Source: an uncultured Prevotella sp.
GTDB lineage: Bacteria; Bacteroidota; Bacteroidia; Bacteroidales; Bacteroidaceae
Assembly (NCBI GenBank): GCA_900314935.1
Contig: OMXE01000007.1
Span: forward strand, 179,017 to 243,016
DNA length: 64,000 nt
Reading direction: 5' to 3'
Numbering within the stretch: the stretch's first letter is position 1; every line of letters starts with the position of its first letter. The notes below the pieces were generated by a model. It saw only the letters and a list, made by a program, of their open reading frames with translations. It did not search any database and was not told the DNA's origin. Made by a program: the position numbers and the translations under genes. Of this stretch, positions 43,716 to 51,957 are shown one piece after another.

Positions 43716-44777
43716 TCAGCGCTTGCGCTGAATAAAGTATTGCAGGAGCATGGAAAGGGCGACTGCCGAGAGCAGGTAGATGGCAATGCCCCAATAGATG
43801 TCAACCTTACGGTAATGCGAGATAACCAGTTCACGCATCACGGGATGCATCACAAACAAGGCAGCCGAGATGCCTCCAAACCATGCACAGGGTTTCATCA
43901 GCCACTGTGGCAGCAGCTTTACCGTTGCCACGGCACCTGTGGTAATGAACAAAGGTACCCACAGCCAAGTATGCACACTCATGCTACCTGCCACCACGCC
44001 CACTGCCGAGAACAGGACTATCAGTAGGTATCGTACTGAGCTCAATGTTCTCTTCATATAGCGAGCATAGGCTATTCCCATGCAGAAGGGCAGCATTCCA
44101 CCAATGAAGTTATACCTGAGGTAGTTCAGCAGGTTGAAATCGCAGGGATTGCTCAAGGCAGCCCACCATTGCAAGAGCCAGCATACCACGATGGTTCCTA
44201 ACAGGATACCATAGCCTCGCCAGCGGTAGAATACCAACCGGTAGAGGATATACAACTGAATCATCAGTCCGAAGAACCAATAGGGTCCTGGGAAGATGAC
44301 CTTGTCGGGTAGCCAATAGAGGAAGTTGACTGTCATGGTGAGATGCGCAGCGATGCGGTCAAGGGAGAACACCTCTGGTCCATTCGTATGGCGCAGGAAG
44401 TAGATGGCCATGAACAGCAGATAGCCCCAGATCATCAAACGGAACAGCTTACGGAAATGCTTCCATATCCATTGCACTGTTCCCTCGTTCCCTCCGTCCT
44501 TCGTTTCTTCGTATTTCTTCACCAGACCGTAGCCACTGATGAACAGGAACACAGGTACGCCATAATGACCGAAGAACGAGAAGAAATGGATGAACAAGTC
44601 CTTGTCCAATGCCATCACCTTCTCCAACATCTGCATAGGCTTCTCGGCAGTGAACGTGTATTCGTTCTCCTTCACTGCAAAACCTAAGAAATGACAGTAG
44701 TTGTGCAGCACAATACCCAAGATGGCTATGCCGCGCAACGCCTGTGATTCCACTCTGCTCAATATATCATCTCTCAT
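43716..44777 (-). CDS. second acyltransferase family 3 membrane protein
   Basis: A 353-residue integral membrane acyltransferase. LRGIAILGIVLHNYCHFLGF (about 14-33) has the catalytic His, and GVPVFLFISGYGLVKKYEE (about 75) is the second family motif. It ends QYFIQRKR. A C/T-rich repeat (44481-44512) encodes EETKDGGNEGT at about residues 89-99, an insert in the loop before the next helix. Its ATG overlaps the sulfatase stop (ATGA), so both are translated together and may act on the same envelope substrate. Confidence 0.87.
   Translation of the reverse strand: MRDDILSRVESQALRGIAILGIVLHNYCHFLGFAVKENEYTFTAEKPMQMLEKVMALDKDLFIHFFSFFGHYGVPVFLFISGYGLVKKYEETKDGGNEGTVQWIWKHFRKLFRLMIWGYLLFMAIYFLRHTNGPEVFSLDRIAAHLTMTVNFLYWLPDKVIFPGPYWFFGLMIQLYILYRLVFYRWRGYGILLGTIVVCWLLQWWAALSNPCDFNLLNYLRYNFIGGMLPFCMGIAYARYMKRTLSSVRYLLIVLFSAVGVVAGSMSVHTWLWVPLFITTGAVATVKLLPQWLMKPCAWFGGISAALFVMHPVMRELVISHYRKVDIYWGIAIYLLSAVALSMLLQYFIQRKR
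44481..44512 (-). repeat. C/T-rich repeat inside an acyltransferase gene
   Basis: TCCCTCCGTCCTTCGTTTC is a degraded relative of CCTTCCTCCTTCGTCC found in ispG and the sulfatase gene, here read in frame as ETKDGGNEG. Confidence 0.55.
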
Positions 44778-46591
44778 CTTTTATCTTTTATCTTATCATA
44801 GTCGGTCGTGTTCTTGAGGATACGGGGTCGCATCTCGTTGTACTGCGGACTCAGAATATCCAGTTCCTCACGATAGTCGGGCGTATGAATCCCTGCCAGA
44901 TGCATCAGCAGGAACGGTATCGCATCAGTCATATACCTACGGTTCTTGGCCCGCACGATAGCATCAAAGAGTTCAGGCTGTTCCACCATGAAAGCATGCG
45001 AGCACCATATCCAGAAAGGAATGTCAAACTCCTCGTGAGCCAATCGGCCGGTAATTTCTGTACTGTGCATTCTGCCACAGAAGTGCACCCCCGGACCATA
45101 GCACTCCTCACCATGGTCGGGCACATAAATCACCACCGCCTGCTCATTCTCCACCCGTCGGATGACCTGATCCACAATGGAATCATTATACAGTACGGCA
45201 TTGTCGTAATAAGCCAAGCGTTGAATCTCTTCAGGACGAAGGTCGGGACGATCATAATCATCGCGTTTGAAGAACCAGCGGTTTTTCGGACTCCTGGTGC
45301 GGTAGTCCAGATGCTGTCCTTTCAGGTGAACAATCGTCAGCTCCCCCTGCTTTGAGGACATCCTTCCTCCTTCCTCCTTCGTCCTTCCTCGAATATCGTC
45401 CCAATCCTTCAGCAGTCCTTCATCGTAATACGACAGTTTCTCGTTCCTTGCATCAAACATCGCATTACTGAGTGTCGGGTTATTCAGGAAGAAGCCGCCA
45501 CTGAAGTCATATACCGCCTCTTTTGCCTGCGGCAGGAACTGGTTGGTGAGGAAGGTGACATGATAGCCTGCCTGTCGGAATACTTCCGGGAACAGCGGAT
45601 AGTCGCACCACTCTCCTTGATCGCCTACGGTGTAGAGCGAGAAGAGGTACTTGAAGACAAAGCTCGTGAGGTTCCAAGGAGCCACCACATCCTGATAGGC
45701 AATCAGTTCCCCTTGTTGGGCCCGTTTCAGCTGTCGTGGTGTGGTTGGCTTCTCATAGCCATACAGCTGAGCATGATGACGGTTATAACTCTCGCCGATA
45801 ATCAGTATGATATGAGGTGTGGTGAAGGCACAGCTGTCCACCTGTACCTTATCAATACCCGTTATCAGTTTCTGCACCTGTTTGGCTGTGAGTTGATTTG
45901 CCCGTATGCTGAAAGCCAGTCGGTACAGTGGCTGGTAGAGGTTAGCACAAGTCTTTTCCGTGAGTTCATGCTCCACCTCTCCGATGGTCTGGTATGACAT
46001 CAACCGATGGAACGCCTCCTTGTTCTTCCAGCAGTCGGTGAGGGAGAAGAGGAATGTTAGAAACAAGAGGCAAGAAGCAAGAAGCAAGAGAATACCTTTA
46101 TGTTTATCATGACATTTACTCAATACATTTCTCTTGCTTCTTGCTTCTTGCCTCTTGCTTCTGATAACACTCCACACCACATGCACCAGCATCACCAGTA
46201 GCACCCAGCCAAGCTTACTGAAGATGATGTCGGTGGAGAGATAGGATTTCAGGAACTCCCCTGCTTCCTGCGCATTCGTCTCACCTACCAACAGTAACAT
46301 GGTAGGAGTAAGCGTACTGCCGAACTTGATGAAGCAATACACATCGACGATGGCTACTGTGTAGGCAATGACATAGAACAGGCGTTTGATCCACACGCAG
46401 ATCTTTTGGGGAAGGAGTGAGAGAAACAGGAACAGCACGGATACATCCACGAACAGCTCCGTATAGAGATGGTCGTAAATCTTCGCATTCCGTGTTTGAG
46501 GAAGGACGACAAATGCCGTCACAATGCCCAACGCATACATGAACACCCAGAATGCGATGTTCCGTTTCATGTTCTGCAGAAGATACCTCAT
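44774..46591 (-). CDS. phosphoethanolamine transferase-like sulfatase-fold enzyme with two repeat inserts
   Basis: A 605-residue inner-membrane protein with five N-terminal membrane segments and a periplasmic alkaline-phosphatase-fold domain (about 245-580). Metal and catalytic motifs are IILIIGESYNRHHAQLYGY, the Thr nucleophile in VVAPWNLTSFV, VIYVPDHGEECYG and HFCGRMHSTEITG. It would add phosphoethanolamine or a similar group to lipid A or glycans. A 105-bp foldback repeat codes residues about 143-177, including a hydrophobic run LLLLASCLLFLTF. A C/T-rich repeat codes GRTKEEGGR at about 400-410. The gene overlaps nadD at its start. Confidence 0.88.
   Translation of the reverse strand: MRYLLQNMKRNIAFWVFMYALGIVTAFVVLPQTRNAKIYDHLYTELFVDVSVLFLFLSLLPQKICVWIKRLFYVIAYTVAIVDVYCFIKFGSTLTPTMLLLVGETNAQEAGEFLKSYLSTDIIFSKLGWVLLVMLVHVVWSVIRSKRQEARSKRNVLSKCHDKHKGILLLLASCLLFLTFLFSLTDCWKNKEAFHRLMSYQTIGEVEHELTEKTCANLYQPLYRLAFSIRANQLTAKQVQKLITGIDKVQVDSCAFTTPHIILIIGESYNRHHAQLYGYEKPTTPRQLKRAQQGELIAYQDVVAPWNLTSFVFKYLFSLYTVGDQGEWCDYPLFPEVFRQAGYHVTFLTNQFLPQAKEAVYDFSGGFFLNNPTLSNAMFDARNEKLSYYDEGLLKDWDDIRGRTKEEGGRMSSKQGELTIVHLKGQHLDYRTRSPKNRWFFKRDDYDRPDLRPEEIQRLAYYDNAVLYNDSIVDQVIRRVENEQAVVIYVPDHGEECYGPGVHFCGRMHSTEITGRLAHEEFDIPFWIWCSHAFMVEQPELFDAIVRAKNRRYMTDAIPFLLMHLAGIHTPDYREELDILSPQYNEMRPRILKNTTDYDKIKDKR
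45361..45394 (-). repeat. C/T-rich repeat inside the sulfatase gene
   Basis: CCTTCCTCCTTCCTCCTTCG then TCCTTCCTCG, in frame as RGRTKEEGGR. It matches the ispG end at 27295-27329. Confidence 0.75.
46060..46164. repeat. 105-bp foldback (inverted repeat) inside the sulfatase gene
   Basis: Left arm 46060-46093 and right arm 46128-46164 contain AACAAGAGGCAAGAAGCAAG and its complement, paired over more than 30 bp with few mismatches, around a loop of about 35 nt. One arm encodes SKRQEARSKR and the other ILLLLASCLLFL. A lone arm-like copy lies at 36449-36468. Confidence 0.85.
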
Positions 46592-47160
46592 TGGTATAGA
46601 TGTTCCTGATAGATATAATCGGCAACCGACTTAGGGACTAGTCTGCTGATAGATTTTCCTGCTGCCACCCGTTGTCTGACAAGAGTACTGCTGATGGGAA
46701 TACGTTTTGTTTCGATGATCTTAACACGAGGAGGCAGTTTATCCATATCATAGGAACTACCTTCTCGCGGGTAAACCACAATATCATGACGGGCAAGGAT
46801 GTCAGCAGCCCGGTACCACTTGGGAAAGGAGGTCCAGTTATCACCGCCGATAAGCAAGGTAAAGGTATGGTTCGGGTAATCCTTTGACAAGGCCTGTAAG
46901 GTGTTCCAAGTAAATGACGGTTTGGGCAGGCGGAACTCATAATCGCTGGCAATGAGGTGCTTATATCGTTGTAAAGCCATCTCAACCATACGATAGCGCG
47001 TTCTGTCCCATAGCAGTTCATGATTCACCTTGAACGGATTCTGGGGAGTTACCATGAACCACACTTCATCCAGTCCGGCACTTTGTAGAAGTTGCCGGGC
47101 CAATCGGATATGTCCGAAATGAATGGGGTTGAACGTCCCACCAAATAAACCGATCTTCAC
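46588..47160 (-). CDS. nadD: nicotinate-nucleotide adenylyltransferase
   Basis: A 190-residue nucleotidyltransferase that makes deamido-NAD from nicotinate mononucleotide and ATP. GLFGGTFNPIHFGHI holds the HxGH motif (residues 4-18), and PISSTLVRQRVAAG (about 156) is the ISSTxxR motif. Length is normal. Its TGA stop region overlaps the sulfatase ATG by 4 bp. It follows gmk by 14 bp. With nadA at 19 kb, this gives two steps of NAD synthesis in the window. Confidence 0.96.
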   Translation of the reverse strand: MKIGLFGGTFNPIHFGHIRLARQLLQSAGLDEVWFMVTPQNPFKVNHELLWDRTRYRMVEMALQRYKHLIASDYEFRLPKPSFTWNTLQALSKDYPNHTFTLLIGGDNWTSFPKWYRAADILARHDIVVYPREGSSYDMDKLPPRVKIIETKRIPISSTLVRQRVAAGKSISRLVPKSVADYIYQEHLYQ

Positions 47161-47174
47161 GTAAACTTTGAACT

Positions 47175-47774
47175 TTACGACTTTCTCTTACACTTTTTCC
47201 TTTTGCCCTTCAAGAATTGCTGGATGATCTCAAGGGTTTCATTTTCTGCAGTAGCCAGATCGTCATTCACCACCACACGGTCAAACTGGTCTGCAAAGGT
47301 GAGTTCGAAGCTGGCACGCTCTATACGCTGTTCGATCACTTCAGGCGCATCCGTGCCACGACCTTCCAACCGCTTGCGCAGTTCTTCAATCGAAGGAGGC
47401 TGGATAAAGATGCTCAAGGCCTCATCACCATAATATTTCTTGATGTTACAGCCACCCTTCACATCCACATCGAATACCACGTTCTCACCGTTCATACGCT
47501 GGCGTTCCACCTGTTCCTTCAAGGTTCCGTAGAAACGTCCTTCATATACTTCTTCGTACTCTAAGAATTCTCCGTTGTCAATCTTTGTCTTGAACTCTTC
47601 CAGCGTAAGAAAGAAATATTCTACTCCGTTTTGCTCCGTGCCTCGAGGTGCCCTGCTCGTACAACTGATAGAGAAGCAGAGGTTCAGTTCAGGATGCTCC
47701 TGCATCAACCAATTGATGATCGTGCTCTTTCCGCTGCCCGATGGTGCACTAATAATAACTAATTTTCCTTTCAT
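47175..47774 (-). CDS. gmk: guanylate kinase
   Basis: A 199-residue kinase that phosphorylates GMP to GDP. The P-loop is SAPSGSGKST (residues 8-17). GMP-binding residues lie in SRAPRGTEQNGVEYFFLT (about 41) and EVYEGRFYGT (about 74). The end is basic, KGKRKKCKRKS. It sits between yicC and nadD on the minus strand, an order common in Bacteroidota. Confidence 0.97.
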   Translation of the reverse strand: MKGKLVIISAPSGSGKSTIINWLMQEHPELNLCFSISCTSRAPRGTEQNGVEYFFLTLEEFKTKIDNGEFLEYEEVYEGRFYGTLKEQVERQRMNGENVVFDVDVKGGCNIKKYYGDEALSIFIQPPSIEELRKRLEGRGTDAPEVIEQRIERASFELTFADQFDRVVVNDDLATAENETLEIIQQFLKGKRKKCKRKS

Positions 47775-47806
47775 ATCTCTTTTACCTCTTAATCAGTTCT
47801 TGCGAA

Positions 47807-48682
47807 TTACAACGCATTCAGTACTTGTTCCTTGATCTGTTCCAACTCGTCCTTCATCATCACCACGATGTTCTGCATCTCCGCCTGATTACTCTTGGAG
47901 CCAGTAGTGTTGATTTCTCGTCCCATCTCTTGTGCAATGAAGCCCAGCTTCTTACCCTGACCGCCATTTTCGTTCATCGTGTCACGGAAATACTTCAGGT
48001 GGTTGGCAAGTCGTTGTTTCTCCTCGCTGATATCCAGTTTCTCAATATAATAGATGAGTTCCTGTTCCATGCGGTTCTTGTCGTAGTCAACCTCAGGAAT
48101 ACTCTTCAGTCCTTCCACAATTCTGGCACGGATCTTTTCTACACGCGACTTTTCAAATGGCTCGATGCTTTCCAGTAAACGACCGATATTGTCGATCTTC
48201 TCCTCGAACTTCTTCTGGAGGGCGGCACCTTCCTGCTTACGGAACGATACCAGATGGGCAATGGCCTCTTCAATGGCCTTTTTAACAATGTCCCATTCCT
48301 CCTCACTCAGCTCCTCCACATCGGTCTTGGTTGTCACATCAGGAAGGCGTAAGATGGTATAATACCAGTCGGTTGGCTCAGGAATACCAGTGGCTGCGGA
48401 GATCGTTTTAATCTGTTGGTAATAATTCTCAACAAGTGCCGCATTGATAGGCGTAGCATCAACAGCAGCGTCTTTCTCTATCCAAAGAGAGAAGTCAACC
48501 TTTCCGCGAAGTAAGGCAGCAGAGATCATCTGACGGATTTCCATCTCCTTTTCCCGATAGAGGGGAGCCACGCGGGTGTTCAAGTCAAGCTGCTTACTGT
48601 TCAGTGACTTTATCTCAACATTTATCTTCTTTTCATTAAAGGTTACGACCGCTTTGCCGTAGCCTGTCATTGACTGTATCAT
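47807..48682 (-). CDS. yicC: YicC/YloC family endoribonuclease
   Basis: A 291-residue member of the YicC family, reported as endoribonucleases involved in RNA turnover. The start MIQSMTGYGKAVV (48682) is the family N-terminus. A nine-residue upstream extension would run through the promoter. RVAPLYREKEMEIRQMI is near residue 40. The C-terminal DUF1732 part has EQELIYYIEKLDISEEKQRL, GKKLGFIAQEMGREINTTGS and KSNQAEMQNIVVMMKDELEQ. It is followed by gmk after 32 bp. Confidence 0.93.
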   Translation of the reverse strand: MIQSMTGYGKAVVTFNEKKINVEIKSLNSKQLDLNTRVAPLYREKEMEIRQMISAALLRGKVDFSLWIEKDAAVDATPINAALVENYYQQIKTISAATGIPEPTDWYYTILRLPDVTTKTDVEELSEEEWDIVKKAIEEAIAHLVSFRKQEGAALQKKFEEKIDNIGRLLESIEPFEKSRVEKIRARIVEGLKSIPEVDYDKNRMEQELIYYIEKLDISEEKQRLANHLKYFRDTMNENGGQGKKLGFIAQEMGREINTTGSKSNQAEMQNIVVMMKDELEQIKEQVLNAL

Positions 48683-48705
48683 AATATGTTTGAAGTTAAA
48701 TTTAT

Positions 48706-48714
48706 GCAAAAGTA
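48706..48714 (-). promoter_or_regulatory. -7 box for yicC-gmk-nadD
   Basis: The reverse strand reads TACTTTTGC, 23 bp before the yicC ATG, back to back with the tsaB promoter. Confidence 0.75.
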
Positions 48715-48736
48715 CAAATAATTTCCGGAAAATGCG

Positions 48737-48745
48737 TATTTTTGC
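48737..48745 (+). promoter_or_regulatory. -7 box for tsaB
   Basis: TATTTTTGC followed by AC fits TAnnTTTG, 23 bp before the tsaB ATG at 48769. Confidence 0.75.
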
Positions 48746-48768
48746 ACTTTAATTTAGAAAGATATTTT

Positions 48769-49458
48769 ATGTCTTGTATTATCAATATAGAAACAAGTAC
48801 GGACGTTTGCTCGGTTTCAGCCAGTCAGGATGGAGTTGTGATCTTCAACGAAGAAGACCGCGAAGGACCCAATCATGCGGTGAAGCTGGGAGTCTTTGTA
48901 GACGAGGCTCTGTCGTTCATCGAGAGTCATGCCATTCCTCTTGATGCCGTGGCAGTAAGCAGCGGTCCTGGCAGCTATACGGGCTTACGAATCGGTGCTT
49001 CTATGGCGAAAGGTATCTGCTATGGCCGTGACGTCAAACTCATCGGTATTCCTACCTTGGAACTGCTGTGCGTTCCTGTTCTGCTTCGTCAGGAGATCGA
49101 GGAAGACGCCCTGCTGTGTCCGATGATCGATGCCCGCAGAATGGAAGTGTATGCAGGGATATACGACCGTTCCTTGCGCCCTATCCGTCCTGTACAGGCC
49201 GATGTTGTTGAGGCTGACACATACAAAGAATTCCTGGATGCGCACCCGGTGTATTTCTTCGGCAACGGAGCCGCTAAGTGCATGGAGGCCATCAACCACC
49301 CTCATGCCCATCTGATAGAGAACATCGTGCCGCTGGCCAAATGGATGTTCCCGCTGGCAGAGAAACGAATCGCCTTGGAACAGTATGAGGATGTGGCCTA
49401 CTTCGTTCCTTTCTACTTGAAGGACTTTGTGGCCAAGATGCCCAAAAAGCTTCTATAA
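48769..49458 (+). CDS. tsaB: tRNA threonylcarbamoyladenosine biosynthesis protein TsaB
   Basis: A 229-residue ASKHA-fold protein that partners TsaD in making t6A37 of tRNAs. I start at MSCIINIETSTDVCSV (48769), just after a -7 box. IETST (about 6-10) and AVSSGPGSYTGLRIGASMAK (about 62-81) are diagnostic. The metal site of TsaD is absent, as expected. It is the first gene of a plus-strand run through rseP. Confidence 0.95.
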   Translation: MSCIINIETSTDVCSVSASQDGVVIFNEEDREGPNHAVKLGVFVDEALSFIESHAIPLDAVAVSSGPGSYTGLRIGASMAKGICYGRDVKLIGIPTLELLCVPVLLRQEIEEDALLCPMIDARRMEVYAGIYDRSLRPIRPVQADVVEADTYKEFLDAHPVYFFGNGAAKCMEAINHPHAHLIENIVPLAKWMFPLAEKRIALEQYEDVAYFVPFYLKDFVAKMPKKLL

Positions 49459-49471
49459 ACACATTAATATC

Positions 49472-49505
49472 GCCCATTAACCCCATCATGCCCATTAACC
49501 CCATT
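49472..49505 (+). repeat. CCCATTAACCCCATCATG spacer repeat
   Basis: CCCATTAACCCCATCATG followed by CCCATTAACCCCATT fills the tsaB-DUF4290 spacer. It resembles the block in front of lgt. Confidence 0.7.
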
Positions 49506-49512
49506 TTATCAT

Positions 49513-50112
49513 ATGAACATCAAAGGTTTAGACTATAATACACAGCGAGAGAAACTGATTCTCCCTGAGTATGGCAGGGAAGTGCAGAACATGGTTGACC
49601 ATGCCATCTCTCTTCCTACCAAAGAAGAACGTCAGCGTTGCGCTGAAACCATCATACGCATCATGGACAGGATGTTCCCGCAGAACCGTGATAATGCTGA
49701 TTACGAGCAGAAACTGTGGGACCATCTCGCCATCATGAGCGGTTTCCAATTGGATATCGACTACCCTTATGATGTAAGTTCTGCCATGAAGATAGCCACC
49801 AAGCCCCAGCCGCTTGACTATCCTATGCAGGAGATACCTGTACGTCATTACGGTCATCTGATCTTTGAGGCATTCGACAAGCTGAAGAGCATGCCTCCAG
49901 GTGAGGAAAGGGAAGAGCTGACACGTATCACTGCCAATCAGATGAAGCGCAACCTGATGCAATGGAGTCATGGTGCTAATGATGACGAGAAGATAGCATC
50001 CGACCTGGCTCGCTATACCGATGGCGTTATCCAACTCGACCTGAGTACATTCAAGTTTGAGCGTGTACAGCTACGTGATGATCTGAACACACGTAACAAG
50101 AAAAAGAAATAA
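49513..50112 (+). CDS. DUF4290 protein
   Basis: A 199-residue cytosolic protein of DUF4290, which precedes murA in most Bacteroidota. LDYNTQREKLILPEYGREVQ at the start, MFPQNRDNADYEQKLWDHLA (about 52) and IPVRHYGHLIFEAFDKLKS are family-typical, and the end is Lys-rich (NTRNKKKK). Position suggests a link to peptidoglycan synthesis, but no activity is known to me. murA follows after 2 bp. Confidence 0.92.
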   Translation: MNIKGLDYNTQREKLILPEYGREVQNMVDHAISLPTKEERQRCAETIIRIMDRMFPQNRDNADYEQKLWDHLAIMSGFQLDIDYPYDVSSAMKIATKPQPLDYPMQEIPVRHYGHLIFEAFDKLKSMPPGEEREELTRITANQMKRNLMQWSHGANDDEKIASDLARYTDGVIQLDLSTFKFERVQLRDDLNTRNKKKK

Positions 50113-50114
50113 GC

Positions 50115-51425
50115 ATGGAGTCATTTACTATCGAAGGCGGACATCTGCTGAAGGGTTCCATAACGCCACAAGGGGCGAAGAATGAGGCTCTGCAGGTGAT
50201 TTGTGCCACCTTGCTCACCGATGAGGAGGTGATCATCCAGAACATCCCTGATATCCTGGATGTGAACAACCTGATCCTGCTGTTGAAGCAGATTGGTGTC
50301 AAGGTGAACCAACTGAACCGCCACGACTACAGTTTTCAGGCCTCCGACCTTAACCTCGACTATCTGCAGAGCGATGAGTTCGTACGCAAATGTGCCGCCC
50401 TTCGCGGTAGCGTATTGATGATCGGTCCTCTGCTGGCTCGCTATGGCAGGGCGGTCGTAGCCGAACCCGGTGGTGACAAGATAGGACGTCGACGTCTCGA
50501 CACGCACTTCCTCGGCTTCAAGTACCTGGGGGCGAAGTTCGATTTCAACGAACAGCGCAATGTCTATGAGATCCATTCCAACAAGCTCAAAGGTTGCTAT
50601 ATGTTGCTCGATGAGGCCTCGGTAACAGGAACGGCCAATATCATCATGGCTGCCGTCTTTGCCAAGGGTACTACCACCATATACAATGCTGCCTGCGAAC
50701 CCTATATCCAGCAGTTGTGTCATCTGCTCAACAAGATGGGAGCAGAGATCAGCGGTATCGGCAGTAACCTCCTGACTATCGTTGGTGTGGATAGGCTTCA
50801 TGGTGCTCAGCACCGCATCTTGCCCGACATGATTGAGGTAGGCTCGTTTATCGGTATGGCTGCCATGGTGGGAGATGGTATTCGCATCAAGGACGTATCA
50901 TTGCAGAACCTCGGTATCATTCCAGAGGCCTTCCGCCGACTGGGTGTGAAGATGAAGGTGGAAGGCGACGATCTGGTTATTCCTCGTCAGACACATTATA
51001 TCATCGACTCGTTCATCGATGGCTCCATCATGACGTTGGCTGATGCCCCATGGCCTGGTTTGACTCCCGACCTGCTTTCTGTGCTGCTTGTAGTGGCTAC
51101 ACAGGCAAGAGGTAGTGTGCTGTTCCATCAGAAGATGTTTGAAAGCAGACTGTTCTTCGTTGACAAGCTCATCGATATGGGGGCGCAGATTATTCTCTGT
51201 GATCCGCATCGTGCTGTGGTGGTGGGTCATGACCGTCGTAAACGGTTGCGGGCAGGTCGAATGACCAGTCCGGATATCCGTGCAGGTATCGCCTTGCTCA
51301 TTGCCGCGCTGAGTGCCAACGGTACCAGTCGAATTGATAATGTGGCACAGATCGACCGTGGTTACGAAGATATTGAGGCACGACTGAATGCCTTGGGTGC
51401 CCATATACAACGAATAAGCTCTTAG
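50115..51425 (+). CDS. murA: UDP-N-acetylglucosamine 1-carboxyvinyltransferase with Asp at the fosfomycin-site
   Basis: A 436-residue enzyme that adds enolpyruvate to UDP-GlcNAc, the first committed step of peptidoglycan synthesis. The start FTIEGGHLLKGSITPQGAKN has the Lys-Asn pair (residues 4-23). The loop that in E. coli carries Cys115 reads AEPGGDKIGRRRLDTH (about 115-130), with Asp in place of Cys. Such Asp variants (Chlamydia, Mycobacterium, Borrelia) resist fosfomycin. The C-terminal GRMTSPDIRAGIALLIAALS is normal. rimM starts 1 bp after the stop. Confidence 0.96.
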   Translation: MESFTIEGGHLLKGSITPQGAKNEALQVICATLLTDEEVIIQNIPDILDVNNLILLLKQIGVKVNQLNRHDYSFQASDLNLDYLQSDEFVRKCAALRGSVLMIGPLLARYGRAVVAEPGGDKIGRRRLDTHFLGFKYLGAKFDFNEQRNVYEIHSNKLKGCYMLLDEASVTGTANIIMAAVFAKGTTTIYNAACEPYIQQLCHLLNKMGAEISGIGSNLLTIVGVDRLHGAQHRILPDMIEVGSFIGMAAMVGDGIRIKDVSLQNLGIIPEAFRRLGVKMKVEGDDLVIPRQTHYIIDSFIDGSIMTLADAPWPGLTPDLLSVLLVVATQARGSVLFHQKMFESRLFFVDKLIDMGAQIILCDPHRAVVVGHDRRKRLRAGRMTSPDIRAGIALLIAALSANGTSRIDNVAQIDRGYEDIEARLNALGAHIQRISS

Positions 51426-51426
51426 C

Positions 51427-51957
51427 ATGATCCGACAAGAAGAAGTGTTCCGCATTGGTCGCATCGGTAAGCCGCATGGCGTCAAAGGAGAGACGTCATT
51501 CCAGTTTACCGATGATGTGTTCGACCGCGTAGATGCCGACTACCTCATCCTGCAGGTGGATGGTATCCTGGTACCATTCTTTATGGAAGAATACCGTTTC
51601 CGCAGCGGCGACACGGCTTTGATGAAGTTCGAGGGTATAGATACGCTGGAGCAGGCAAGGAATCTGACAAACTGTGAAGTGTTCTTTCCAAGGGCATTGG
51701 CAGAAGGTCAGACCGATGAGGTTTCCTGGGCACAGCTCACGGGAATGCAACTCATCAACAACCAGAATGAGCAGTGCATAGGTACTGTTACTTCTGTGGA
51801 TGACTCCACGGAGAATGTCTTACTGGTGATCAACGACGAGAAAGGGGAGGAGTTGCTGATTCCTGCCGTTGAGTCGTTCATCAAGGATATCGACATGGAG
51901 GAAAGGAAGATACGGGTGGAATTACCCGAAGGACTGTTAAGTCTTAATGACAATTGA
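51427..51957 (+). CDS. rimM: 16S rRNA processing protein RimM
   Basis: A 176-residue 30S maturation factor that binds S19. FRIGRIGKPHGVKGETSFQF (about 8-27) is the N-terminal RimM signature. The C-terminal PRC barrel contains ELLIPAVESFIKDIDMEERK and ends IRVELPEGLLSLND. It is placed between murA and dxr in the same operon. The short spacer to dxr is made of ATTGACAAT units and a GTAGAGA leader. Confidence 0.95.
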   Translation: MIRQEEVFRIGRIGKPHGVKGETSFQFTDDVFDRVDADYLILQVDGILVPFFMEEYRFRSGDTALMKFEGIDTLEQARNLTNCEVFFPRALAEGQTDEVSWAQLTGMQLINNQNEQCIGTVTSVDDSTENVLLVINDEKGEELLIPAVESFIKDIDMEERKIRVELPEGLLSLNDN

